15,504 bases of DNA. It comes from BOKV01 sp041742235 (lineage in GTDB: Bacteria; Pseudomonadota; Alphaproteobacteria; Rhizobiales; Rhizobiaceae). The notes under the pieces were generated by a model, which saw only the letters and a list, made by a program, of their open reading frames with translations, searched no databases and was not told where the DNA came from. The translations under genes were made by a program, and so were the position numbers. The stretch lies in assembly GCA_041742235.1 (NCBI GenBank), contig JBGSJA010000320.1:1-15504 (forward strand), written 5' to 3'. Of the stretch, positions 6,462 to 13,679 are shown piece after piece (the first letter of the stretch is position 1; each line of letters opens with the position of its first letter).

Positions 6462-9400
6462 TCCTCAGCACACGATAGATCGCCGGTATCACCAGCACCG
6501 TCAGCAGCGTCGATGACGCAAGCCCGAACAGCAGCGAGATTGCCAGCCCCTGGAAGATCGGGTCGGTAAGGATCACCGCCGCGCCGATCATCGCGGCGAG
6601 GGCCGTCAGCAGGATCGGCTTGAAGCGCACCGAACCCGCCTTGATCAGCACGTCGCTCAGCGGCGTTTCCGGCCCGCGCGGTTCGTGCCGGATGAAATCG
6701 ACCAGCAGGATCGAGTTGCGCACGATGATGCCGGCAAGTGCGATGAAGCCGATCATCGACGTCGCCGTGAACGGCGCTGCGAACAGCCAGTGACCGCCAA
6801 GGATGCCGATGAATGTGAGCGGTATCGGCGTCAGGATGACCAGCGGAACCTTGAACGAGCCGAATTGTGCGACCACCAGGATGTAGATGCCAAGCAGGGC
6901 GACGATGAAGGCTGCGCCCATGTCGCGGAAGGTAACCCAGGTCACCTCCCACTCGCCGTCCCAAAGCAGCACCGGCTTGCTCTCGTCCTCCGGCTGGCCG
7001 TTGAGCGAGATCACCGGCTTCTCAAGTCCGGTCCAGTCCTGCTTGTCCAGCGCTTCCTGAACGGCCAGCAAGCCGTAAAGCGGGGCTTCGAAATCCCCGG
7101 CCAGTTCGGCGATGACCATTTCCGCAGCGCGGCCATTGTGCCTGAACACCGGGAACGACGCCTGCTCCTCGCGCAGGCGCACCACGTCGCCAAGCTCGAC
7201 CACGCCGCGATCGCCCGGCAGGACATTGGCCGGAATCGGCGTCGTCAGGAAATGCTCGTCCAGCGTCTTTTCGCCCTTCGGCCGCTCCACGCGGATCGGG
7301 ATCGGCTGCCTGCCTTCGCCGCGATGTGAATAGCCGACCGTCATGCCGCCATTGAGAATGGCGAGCGTGTCGAATGCGTCGCTTTCCTCGACGCGGAAGA
7401 ACTCGATGTCGTCGGTCGACAGCGCTGCGCGCATGCGCCGTGCCGGCACACCGTAGGAATTGTCGATGTCGACGACGAAAGGTACCGAGCGGAAGGCCGT
7501 CTCGACACGGTCCGCGACCGCACGGCGCGTCTGCGCATCGGGTCCGTAGATTTCGGCAAGCAATGTCGCCATGACCGGCGGGCCCGGCGGCGGTTCGATC
7601 ACCTTGAAGCTCGCGCCCTGCGGCAGGTCGAGCCCCTTCAGCCGCTCGCGGATTTCCAGCGCGATTTCATGGCTGGAGCGGTCACGCTCGGTCTTGGGCA
7701 GGAGATTGATCGCGACATCGCCCATCTCCGGCGAGGCGCGCAGATAGTAGTGGCGTACAAGGCCGTTGAAATTGAAGGGCGAAGCAGTTCCGGCATGAGT
7801 CTGCGTGCTCTTGACCTCGGGCAGTTCGAGCACGTTGCGCGCAATGGCCTGCGCCACCGCATCCGTCGCCTCGACCGACGAGCCTTCCGGCAGGTCGATG
7901 ACGACCGAAAGCTCGGACTTGTTGTCGAAGGGCAGCAGTTTGACCGTGACATCCTTGGTGTAGAACAGCACGAGCGAGCCAAGCGTCAAAATGCCGACGG
8001 CGATCAGGAACAGCCAGCTCCTGGCCTTGCTGGCGAGGATCGGCCGCGCGACCGCGGCATACATGGCGCCGAGCCTTCCGCCATGCGCCCCGCCATCGTC
8101 ATGATGGACAGGGGCATTTCCGGCGATCTTCATCATCAGCCACGGCGTCACCATGACGGCGACGAAGAAGGAAAAAATCATCGCGGCGGAGGCGTTTGCC
8201 GGGATCGGGCTCATATACGGCCCCATCATTCCCGACACGAACAGCATCGGCAAAAGCGCCGCGACGACGGTCAGCGTCGCAACGATCGTCGGGTTGCCGA
8301 CCTCGGCCACGGCCTCGATCGCCGCCGTCTTGCGGTCACGCTTGTCACCCATTCCCCAGTGCCGGGCAATGTTCTCGATGACGACGATGGCATCGTCCAC
8401 CAGGATACCGATCGAGAAGATCAGCGCGAACAGTGACACGCGGTTGAGCGTGTAGCCCATGACACGCGAGGCAAACAGCGTCAGCAGGATCGTCACCGGA
8501 ATGACGATCGCAACGACCAGCGCCTCGCGCCACCCGATCGCGATCCATACCAGTGCGATGATCGAGATTGTCGCCAGGCCCAGATGGAACAGCAGCTCAT
8601 TGGCCTTCTCGTTGGCCGTCTCGCCATAGTCCCGCGTCACTTCCACCGTGATTTCCTCGGGGATCAGCGTTCCTTCCAACGTGTGGGTACGGTGCAATAT
8701 CTCTTCCGCAACAGTCACCGCATTGGAACCTGCTCGCTTGGCGATTGCGAGCGTAACGGACGGCATCCGCACCGGGCCCGTTTCACTGTTGATGACCGTC
8801 GCGACCATGTGGTCGCTGGTGTCCGGGACGAACTCGATATCGGCGACGTCGCGGACATAGACCGGCCGCCCGTCGCGCGTCGTCAGCAGAAGGTTTCCGA
8901 TCTCCTCCGGCGTCTGCAGCGTCTCGCCCGCGACAAGGCTGATCTGCTGGCCGCCGTCGCGAACCATGCCGGCCGGGAAAGCGCGGTTCGCGCCCATGAC
9001 CTTTCCTGCCAGTTGCTGGAGGGTGACGCCGTAGAGCGCCAGCCTCTCCGGCTTTGGCGCGATGCGGATGGCTTCGCTCGCCTCGCCGACCAGATAGGTC
9101 AGGCCGACATCCTCGATCTTGGCGATTTCCGCCCGCAATTCGCGCGCGATTCTTGTCAGGTCATTGGCGGTGATGCGGTCGGCCGCCTCCGGCCTGGGCG
9201 CAAGCGTCAGCGAGACGATGGCGACATCGTCGATGCCGCGCCCGACGATCTGCGGCTCCGGCACGCCGGTCGGAATGCGGTCCATGTTGGCGCGCACCTT
9301 TTCGTGGACACGCAGGATTGCCGCGTCCGCGGAAGTGCCGACAAGAAAGCGCGCCGTGACCATCACCCGGTCGTCCGAAGACTGCGAATAGACGTGCTCG

Positions 9401-9696
9401 ACGCCATCAATGCCCTTGACGATTGTCTCCAGCGGTTCGGTGATCAGTTTGACCGCATCGTCGGCTTTCAGGCCGTCGGCGCGCACGTGAATGTCGACCA
9501 TGGGTACGGAAATCTGCGGCTCTTCCTCGCGCGGCAGCGTCATCAGCGCAAGCAGGCCGAAGGCGAACGCCGCAATCAGGAACAGCGGTGTCAGCGGCGA
9601 GGCAATGAATGCACGCGTCAAGCCGCCGGCGATGCCAAGGCTGACCGGACCGTTTTCGTTCTCGGGACCGCCATCGCGGGAATGTTCGGCGCTCAT
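6457..9696 (-). CDS. RND efflux transporter permease subunit
   Basis: Inner-membrane proton-driven pump of 1079 residues, the usual RND length, with the twofold layout of one helix, a large periplasmic loop and six helices. TM1 is near residues 34-54. TM4 carries the acidic proton-relay pair D434-D435 (SIGILVDDAIVVIENI). The TM10 motif is GIIVRNSILLVDFI, placing R993 where AcrB has Lys940. The second loop contains a proline-rich EPPPGPPV stretch. Sequence character is of the drug/organic-substrate branch rather than the CzcA/CusA heavy-metal branch. The start ATG overlaps the adaptor stop by four bases, so pump and adaptor are one operon. No outer-membrane factor gene is present, so a TolC-type partner must be encoded elsewhere. 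Substrate unknown; the context suggests a sulfur-related or electrophilic compound. Confidence 0.92.
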   Translation of the reverse strand: MSAEHSRDGGPENENGPVSLGIAGGLTRAFIASPLTPLFLIAAFAFGLLALMTLPREEEPQISVPMVDIHVRADGLKADDAVKLITEPLETIVKGIDGVEHVYSQSSDDRVMVTARFLVGTSADAAILRVHEKVRANMDRIPTGVPEPQIVGRGIDDVAIVSLTLAPRPEAADRITANDLTRIARELRAEIAKIEDVGLTYLVGEASEAIRIAPKPERLALYGVTLQQLAGKVMGANRAFPAGMVRDGGQQISLVAGETLQTPEEIGNLLLTTRDGRPVYVRDVADIEFVPDTSDHMVATVINSETGPVRMPSVTLAIAKRAGSNAVTVAEEILHRTHTLEGTLIPEEITVEVTRDYGETANEKANELLFHLGLATISIIALVWIAIGWREALVVAIVIPVTILLTLFASRVMGYTLNRVSLFALIFSIGILVDDAIVVIENIARHWGMGDKRDRKTAAIEAVAEVGNPTIVATLTVVAALLPMLFVSGMMGPYMSPIPANASAAMIFSFFVAVMVTPWLMMKIAGNAPVHHDDGGAHGGRLGAMYAAVARPILASKARSWLFLIAVGILTLGSLVLFYTKDVTVKLLPFDNKSELSVVIDLPEGSSVEATDAVAQAIARNVLELPEVKSTQTHAGTASPFNFNGLVRHYYLRASPEMGDVAINLLPKTERDRSSHEIALEIRERLKGLDLPQGASFKVIEPPPGPPVMATLLAEIYGPDAQTRRAVADRVETAFRSVPFVVDIDNSYGVPARRMRAALSTDDIEFFRVEESDAFDTLAILNGGMTVGYSHRGEGRQPIPIRVERPKGEKTLDEHFLTTPIPANVLPGDRGVVELGDVVRLREEQASFPVFRHNGRAAEMVIAELAGDFEAPLYGLLAVQEALDKQDWTGLEKPVISLNGQPEDESKPVLLWDGEWEVTWVTFRDMGAAFIVALLGIYILVVAQFGSFKVPLVILTPIPLTFIGILGGHWLFAAPFTATSMIGFIALAGIIVRNSILLVDFIRHEPRGPETPLSDVLIKAGSVRFKPILLTALAAMIGAAVILTDPIFQGLAISLLFGLASSTLLTVLVIPAIYRVLRT

Positions 9697-10664
9697 TTCA
9701 CGACCAGCACGTCTCCGGCGGAAAGGCCGGTCAGGATTTCAGTATATTCCGCACCGTCGCGGTTGATCGCCTTGCCGGTCACGACCGCGCGTTCGACCTG
9801 TACGCCGCCGCTTTCGACCGTGACGAAATCGATCCCGGCCCGGGTTATCACCGCGGCCTTGGGCGCAAGCAGCGCCTGCCGGGTGCCCACTGGCACCTCG
9901 ACGAGCAGCCTTGCATCGACATAGGCGGTGTCGAGGTTCTCGACCTCGACGTCGGCGGTTACCCTGCCATTTGTGATTTGCGGATAGATCTTGGCGAGCC
10001 GGCCCTCATGCTCCTTGCCGTCCGAGGTGATGCGCAGCGTCGCACCGTCCTTCAGCATGGCCGCATGGCGCTCCGGGATGGACAGGCGCAGGAAGAAGCC
10101 GCCGCCGCCGATGGTTGCAATCACTTCGCCGCCCATGACCACCGCGCCGCGCGTGACGGGAACGGAAAGCACCCGGCCCTCCACCGGCGCCAGCACGGCG
10201 CCCTCCTCGCCCTGCTTCACGACAACCGAGCGCTGCGCCTCCAGCGAGGCCAGCCCGTTTCGCGCCACCGATACTTCCGCCTGCAACTGGTCGAGCCTTT
10301 GCACCGTGGCAACGCCTCGTTTGACCAGCGCCTCGGTACGGTCGAAATCGGCCTGCGCGGTTTGCAGCCGCGACTGCGTAGCCCGCATCTGCGCTTCTAT
10401 CGCGGCGATCTGGAACGCGATCTTCTCATCGTTCACGGTCGCGATCTGCTGGCCGGCCTTGACCGTGTCGCCTTCGCTGACGAGGAGTTCAATGACCGTG
10501 CCGCCGATCCGGGCTCTCGCCGGAACGGTATCGCGGGCTTCCACGCGGCCATAAACGGCCTTCCATTCGGTAATCTCGACCGGCGCAACCGCGAGGTTTT
10601 CCGCGCTGGCCGGCGCAACCGCCGCCAGCAAGACGGCAATCGTCGCAAAGGTAAGCAGCTTCAT
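9693..10664 (-). CDS. RND efflux periplasmic adaptor (HlyD/MFP family)
   Basis: Membrane-fusion protein of 323 residues linking the RND pump to an outer-membrane channel. A classic signal peptide (MKLLTFATIAVLLAAVAPASA) is followed by the first lipoyl half (GGTVIELLVSEGDTVKAGQ), an alpha-helical hairpin (about 95-165, IEAQMRATQ to SLEAQRS), the second lipoyl half (GAVLAPVEGRVLSVPVTRGAVV), a beta-barrel and a membrane-proximal domain. I chose ATG 10664 because GGGAG lies nine bases upstream and the signal peptide begins there. Upstream in-frame starts at 10673 and 10691 would add residues before it. There is no lipobox cysteine. It is first in the operon with the pump and is driven by the promoter at about 10697-10725. 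Confidence 0.9.
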   Translation of the reverse strand: MKLLTFATIAVLLAAVAPASAENLAVAPVEITEWKAVYGRVEARDTVPARARIGGTVIELLVSEGDTVKAGQQIATVNDEKIAFQIAAIEAQMRATQSRLQTAQADFDRTEALVKRGVATVQRLDQLQAEVSVARNGLASLEAQRSVVVKQGEEGAVLAPVEGRVLSVPVTRGAVVMGGEVIATIGGGGFFLRLSIPERHAAMLKDGATLRITSDGKEHEGRLAKIYPQITNGRVTADVEVENLDTAYVDARLLVEVPVGTRQALLAPKAAVITRAGIDFVTVESGGVQVERAVVTGKAINRDGAEYTEILTGLSAGDVLVVK

Positions 10665-10696
10665 CGCATTCATCTCCCGTACAGCCGGCACACATC

Positions 10697-10725
10697 TATA
10701 TATTATGAATTGCTAATATACCAAG
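10697..10725 (-). promoter_or_regulatory. Predicted promoter of the RND efflux operon
   Basis: On the minus strand a -35-like CTTGGT (10725-10720) and a -10-like TATATA (10702-10697) are 17 bases apart, which would start transcription near 10690, about 25 bases before the adaptor start. The inverted repeat at 10699-10720 fills the space between the two boxes. Confidence 0.45.
10699..10720. promoter_or_regulatory. Inverted-repeat operator, probably for the ArsR-family repressor
   Basis: TATATTA (10699-10705) and its perfect reverse complement TAATATA (10714-10720) flank eight bases whose centre is AATT. The site is AT-rich in a GC-rich genome and covers the promoter of the RND operon. Its core ATTA-N8-TAAT has the same arm spacing as the SqrR box ATTC-N8-GAAT, and BigR is known to bind a TA-rich palindrome. 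Binding by the regulator encoded at 6109-6447 is inferred. Confidence 0.65.
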
Positions 10726-10759
10726 TCTGGCAAAATGCAACCCGCGCCAAACGATAACA

Positions 10760-10784
10760 GGAACCGTACCGGTTTTTCTGCGTT
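10760..10784 (+). promoter_or_regulatory. EcfG-type general stress promoter (SLC13 transporter)
   Basis: GGAAC (10760-10764), 16 bases, CGTT (10781-10784). This matches the alphaproteobacterial EcfG consensus exactly. Transcription would begin near 10792, before ATG 10819 but inside the frame if translation began at 10735. Confidence 0.75.
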
Positions 10785-10818
10785 ACAGTCCGGTGTGCGC
10801 GTGGCGATCGGCAGGTTC

Positions 10819-12609
10819 ATGGAAATTCCACAGATTGGCGCGGCGCTTGAGGCGCACCAAGCGATCATCAGCCTGTTGCTCATCGTACTGATGTTCGCCG
10901 CCTTTGTCCGGGAAATCCTGCCAGCATCGGCGATCGCAACGATCGTCGCGGCGATATTCCTCGCATTCGGCTTCATCGACACGACAGACGCGGTCTCGGT
11001 ATTTTCGAACAGCGCCGTGGTGACTATCGGAGCGATGCTGATCATATCAGGAGCGCTGGTGCGCACAGGCGTGCTCGAGGCCCTTGCTTCTCGGGTATTG
11101 ATCCTGGCGCAGAACCGTCCACGCCTGGCGACCTCGGCATTGCTTGGCGCAACGCTGGTGCTTTCTGCCTTCGTAAATACCACGCCGGTCGTCATCATCA
11201 TGATGCCCTTGATGGCGAGCCTCGCGGCCGCCATCGGCATCGCCAATCGCAAATTGCTGATCCCGCTCTCCTATGCGGCCATATTGGGCGGCACCTGCAC
11301 TTTGCTCGGCACTTCCACCAATTTGCTGGTCGATGGCATTGCGCGCGAACACGGCCTGCCGCCTTTCGGGGTTTTCGAGATAACGCCGGTCGGCATCATT
11401 GCTGCGCTGACAGGCATCGCGTGGATGCTGCTTGCCGCAAAGCGGTTGTTGCCCGGCGGCGAGGGCGAGCGCCAAGCGGCAGCGCCCCGCCCGGACATCC
11501 TTTCGGAGGTGGCCATTGGTCCCAACTTTCCCAACCTCGGCAAGGACTACGCCACGCACAACGCCTTTCTGCCGCGCGGCGTCAACATTGTCGGTGTCTA
11601 CCGCAAGGGCATGAAGCTGCCGCATGACCAAGAGGACGTGAAGTGCGAACCGGGAGACGTGGTCGTCTTCCGTGCGACACAGGAAGAGCTCGCCACCATG
11701 GCAAGGCAGAAGGGCGCGATCCTTGGCCTGTCGGTCCGCGACCCAGGTTCGGACGGGCTGGAGACGATACGTCTCGCCATCGGACCGAACAGCCGCGACA
11801 TCGACAACACCTTGCCGCAGGCGCGGTTCATGTCGCGCCTGCCGATCCGCGCCATCGGCATCAGCCGCTTCCGGCACCTTGCCGGACCCGACCTCGCCAC
11901 TTCCCGGCTGAAACCGGGCGACCGCATCTGGGTGGAGGCCCGCCGCAGCGATCTGGGCATCCTCGCCTCCGATCCGGGCATCATCCTGTCGGAAACTCCG
12001 TTGGCAAAACCGTTCCGGCGGGAAAAGGCCGCACTGGCGATCGGCACGCTGGGGGCGGTCGTTATCCTGTCGGCGCTGGGCATCATGCCGATCGCGGGCC
12101 TTGGCATCATTGGCGTGGCTTTCCTGCTGGCGATGCGGGGCATTGATGCGGCGGACGCATGGGATGCGCTGAGTGGCGAGTTGTTCGTGCTGATCTTCGC
12201 CATGCTGATGATCGGCAAGGGCCTGGAAAATACCGGTGCGGCCGAGCTGGTGGTGTCAAGCGTCATGCCCATGCTGGAAGGCCGGTCGCCATTTGTGGTG
12301 ATCCTCGGCCTCTACGCACTGGCTTCAGTGCTGACGGAAGCGGTGTCCAACAACGCCGTGGCCGTGATCTTGACGCCGATAGCGATCTCAATGGGCGAAC
12401 AACTGGGCATCGACACGCGCCCCCTGCTGGTCGCGGTGATGTTCGGCGGCAGCGCCAGCTTCGCGACGCCGATCGGCTACCAGACCAACACGATCGTCTA
12501 CACGGCGGGAAACTACCGCTTTTCCGATTTTGTGCGCATAGGCGTTCCCATGAACATCCTCGTGGGCATCGCCAGCTGCCTGGCGATCATTGCCGTTTTC
12601 GGTGCCTGA
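10819..12609 (+). CDS. SLC13-family permease with central TrkA-C domains
   Basis: Sodium/anion-symporter-like membrane protein of 596 residues. Two halves of hydrophobic helices (about 15-210 and 402-595) flank a soluble region (about 215-395) that looks like two RCK_C/TrkA-C domains (GVNIVGVYRKG and LKPGDRIWVEARR). Substrate-loop motifs are GTSTNLLVDG (164-173) and SFATPIGYQTN (547-557), with helix motifs NTT (120-122) and EAVSNNA (508-514). This is the SAC1/SLT-like subgroup, some members of which move sulfate or influence sulfur acclimation; the substrate here is not proven. I use ATG 10819 because it gives the family's usual N-terminus and follows an EcfG promoter at 10760-10784. The upstream ATG 10735 would put that promoter inside the gene and adds atypical codons such as TTA. 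Confidence 0.85.
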   Translation: MEIPQIGAALEAHQAIISLLLIVLMFAAFVREILPASAIATIVAAIFLAFGFIDTTDAVSVFSNSAVVTIGAMLIISGALVRTGVLEALASRVLILAQNRPRLATSALLGATLVLSAFVNTTPVVIIMMPLMASLAAAIGIANRKLLIPLSYAAILGGTCTLLGTSTNLLVDGIAREHGLPPFGVFEITPVGIIAALTGIAWMLLAAKRLLPGGEGERQAAAPRPDILSEVAIGPNFPNLGKDYATHNAFLPRGVNIVGVYRKGMKLPHDQEDVKCEPGDVVVFRATQEELATMARQKGAILGLSVRDPGSDGLETIRLAIGPNSRDIDNTLPQARFMSRLPIRAIGISRFRHLAGPDLATSRLKPGDRIWVEARRSDLGILASDPGIILSETPLAKPFRREKAALAIGTLGAVVILSALGIMPIAGLGIIGVAFLLAMRGIDAADAWDALSGELFVLIFAMLMIGKGLENTGAAELVVSSVMPMLEGRSPFVVILGLYALASVLTEAVSNNAVAVILTPIAISMGEQLGIDTRPLLVAVMFGGSASFATPIGYQTNTIVYTAGNYRFSDFVRIGVPMNILVGIASCLAIIAVFGA

Positions 12610-12615
12610 CATGCT

Positions 12616-12641
12616 GGAACCGATTCCCCGCCCTGCCCGTT
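12616..12641 (+). promoter_or_regulatory. EcfG-type general stress promoter (FMN-barrel stress protein)
   Basis: GGAAC (12616-12620), 17 bases, CGTT (12638-12641). It lies just after the SLC13 stop and 31 bases before the start of the next gene, the proper place for a sigma-EcfG promoter. Confidence 0.8.
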
Positions 12642-12672
12642 TCGACCCGGACCCAAGGCAAGGAGATGCAAG

Positions 12673-13176
12673 ATGGCAGATCTTGAGCAAACGAGGACCG
12701 ACCCCAAGGGGCAACTCTGGGACCAGCTTGAATCTGTGAACGCCGTGTTGCTCGGCAGCGGCGGTCATGAACACATACAGCCGATGTCGCCGAACCTTGC
12801 CCGCGACGAAGAGCGCATCTGGTTCTTCACGCGCCGCACGACCGACATCGCCAGGGCAGCGCAGTCGCGGCCGCAGGTGCATTTGTGCCTGACGGGCAAG
12901 GACCATGACTACCACGCCTGCATTCGCGGCACGCTCGCTTTGTCCGACTCGCCGGACCATGTCGATCGCTTCTGGAATCCGGTTTCCAGCGCCTGGTTCG
13001 AGGGCAAGGACGACCCCGACCTGGTCATGCTTGTGTTTGCGCCGACCGACGCGGCGATCTGGTCCTCGAGTGGCAGCGCCGTGCGCTTCGGATGGGAGGT
13101 TCTGTCGGCGAACCTGGCCGGCAAGGAACCGGACATGGGAGAGCGTGCAAACATTACCTTCACGGTGAATGGGTGA
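12673..13176 (+). CDS. General stress protein, pyridoxamine-5'-phosphate-oxidase-like
   Basis: Soluble protein of 167 residues of the FMN-binding split-barrel superfamily, in the group related to general stress protein 26 (COG3871). Visible landmarks are the barrel strands around ERIWFFTRRTTDIARA and QVHLCLTG, the conserved FWNPVSSAWFEGKDDPDLVML segment (about 100-120), and a C-terminal strand pair ending in NITFTVNG. These proteins bind flavin and are linked to oxidative or envelope stress, but the reaction is generally unknown; true pyridoxamine phosphate oxidase is longer. AAGGAG sits eight to nine bases before ATG 12673. A perfect EcfG promoter immediately upstream fits a stress role. Read-through from the SLC13 gene is also possible, since no terminator is seen between them. 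Confidence 0.85.
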   Translation: MADLEQTRTDPKGQLWDQLESVNAVLLGSGGHEHIQPMSPNLARDEERIWFFTRRTTDIARAAQSRPQVHLCLTGKDHDYHACIRGTLALSDSPDHVDRFWNPVSSAWFEGKDDPDLVMLVFAPTDAAIWSSSGSAVRFGWEVLSANLAGKEPDMGERANITFTVNG

Positions 13177-13183
13177 ACGTAGC

Positions 13184-13209
13184 GGAACAAACAAGCAATG
13201 CCTTGCGTT
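13184..13209 (+). promoter_or_regulatory. EcfG-type general stress promoter (DUF3309 gene)
   Basis: GGAAC (13184-13188), 17 bases, CGTT (13206-13209), ending 31 bases before the DUF3309 start. The geometry is the same as at 12616-12641. Confidence 0.8.
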
Positions 13210-13240
13210 CCCGTCGGGCAACATTTTCAGGAGGCAAGAA

Positions 13241-13399
13241 ATGAGCCTGACGACCATTTTGATCATCATCATCGTGCTTCTGCTCTTGGGCGCAATTCCG
13301 GCTTGGCCCTACTCTCGGGGCTGGGGCTACGGACCCTCGGGCATACTGGGGGTGGTCTTGGTGATCCTCGTTGTCCTGATCTTGATGGGCAGGGTGTAG
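13241..13399 (+). CDS. DUF3309-family small membrane protein
   Basis: Very hydrophobic peptide of 52 residues: a leading hydrophobic span (about 4-18), a short polar/aromatic turn WPYSRGWGYGPSG (22-34), and a second hydrophobic span ending in GRV. This is the typical size and pattern of DUF3309 proteins, which are common in Alphaproteobacteria and of unknown function. The start is set by AGGAGG at 13229-13234, six bases before ATG. An in-frame ATG at 13169 would overlap the upstream gene and lacks this support. It has its own EcfG promoter and is followed twelve bases after its stop by a 25-residue membrane peptide, both ahead of one terminator. Confidence 0.85.
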   Translation: MSLTTILIIIIVLLLLGAIPAWPYSRGWGYGPSGILGVVLVILVVLILMGRV

Positions 13400-13411
13400 A
13401 GGAGGCGCGTC

Positions 13412-13489
13412 ATGAAGGGTATATTGCTTTGGCTGATCGGCATCCCGATCCCGATCATCATCCTGCTTTGGCTTTTCGATTTCCTTTGA
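13412..13489 (+). CDS. 25-residue membrane micro-protein
   Basis: Very short gene encoding 25 residues, beginning MKGILLWLIGIPIPIIILL and ending in FDFL. It has a single Lys near the N-terminus and one continuous hydrophobic span with a central Pro pair, suggesting a single-pass inner-membrane peptide. GGAGG (13401-13405) is six bases before ATG. The gene sits twelve bases after the DUF3309 stop and just ahead of an intrinsic terminator, so it is the second gene of a two-gene stress operon. I recall similar IPIP-containing short peptides being annotated as hypothetical in other proteobacteria, but cannot name a family. The strong ribosome-binding site and operon position argue for translation. 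Confidence 0.65.
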   Translation: MKGILLWLIGIPIPIIILLWLFDFL

Positions 13490-13510
13490 GCGAAAGTCAC
13501 GGATTTTCAA

Positions 13511-13538
13511 GGCCCTGCCGCTCGGCGGGGCCTTTTTT
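13511..13538 (+). terminator. Intrinsic terminator after the DUF3309/micro-protein operon
   Basis: A nine-pair stem (GGCCCTGCC with GGCGGGGCC, one G-T pair) and the loop GCTC span 13511-13532, followed by six T at 13533-13538. Confidence 0.9.
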
Positions 13539-13553
13539 CATGTGACACGGACC

Positions 13554-13579
13554 GGAACGAAAACGCAGCTTCGACCGTT
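13554..13579 (+). promoter_or_regulatory. EcfG-type general stress promoter (PRC-barrel gene)
   Basis: GGAAC (13554-13558), 17 bases, CGTT (13576-13579). It lies right after the upstream terminator and leaves a leader of about 90 bases before the PRC-barrel start. Confidence 0.8.
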
Positions 13580-13624
13580 TTGAAACGGCACTAGCCAGGC
13601 AACTGAACGAAAACCGGGCTCCAA

Positions 13625-13654
13625 GCGCGGGCGACCGGATGCTCCGGCCCGCGC
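13625..13654 (+). promoter_or_regulatory. GC-rich stem-loop in the PRC-barrel mRNA leader
   Basis: GCGCGGG (13625-13631) pairs with CCCGCGC (13648-13654), and an inner CCGG/CCGG pair encloses the loop ATGCT, with a three-base bulge on the 5' side. It ends about 11 bases before the AAGGAG at 13666-13671 and has no T-run. It may affect mRNA stability or translation; function not known. Confidence 0.45.
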
Positions 13655-13679
13655 GCCGGAAAATCAAGGAGATGAACTG

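Noticed and set aside
8584..9924. A 446-residue open frame on the plus strand opposite the RND and adaptor genes.
   Set aside because: It crosses two well-defined genes on the other strand and has no recognisable motif or ribosome-binding site.
10735..10818. Upstream ATG 10735 as start of the SLC13 carrier.
   Set aside because: No ribosome-binding site, atypical codons, and a perfect EcfG promoter lies inside this stretch; ATG 10819 fits the family N-terminus.
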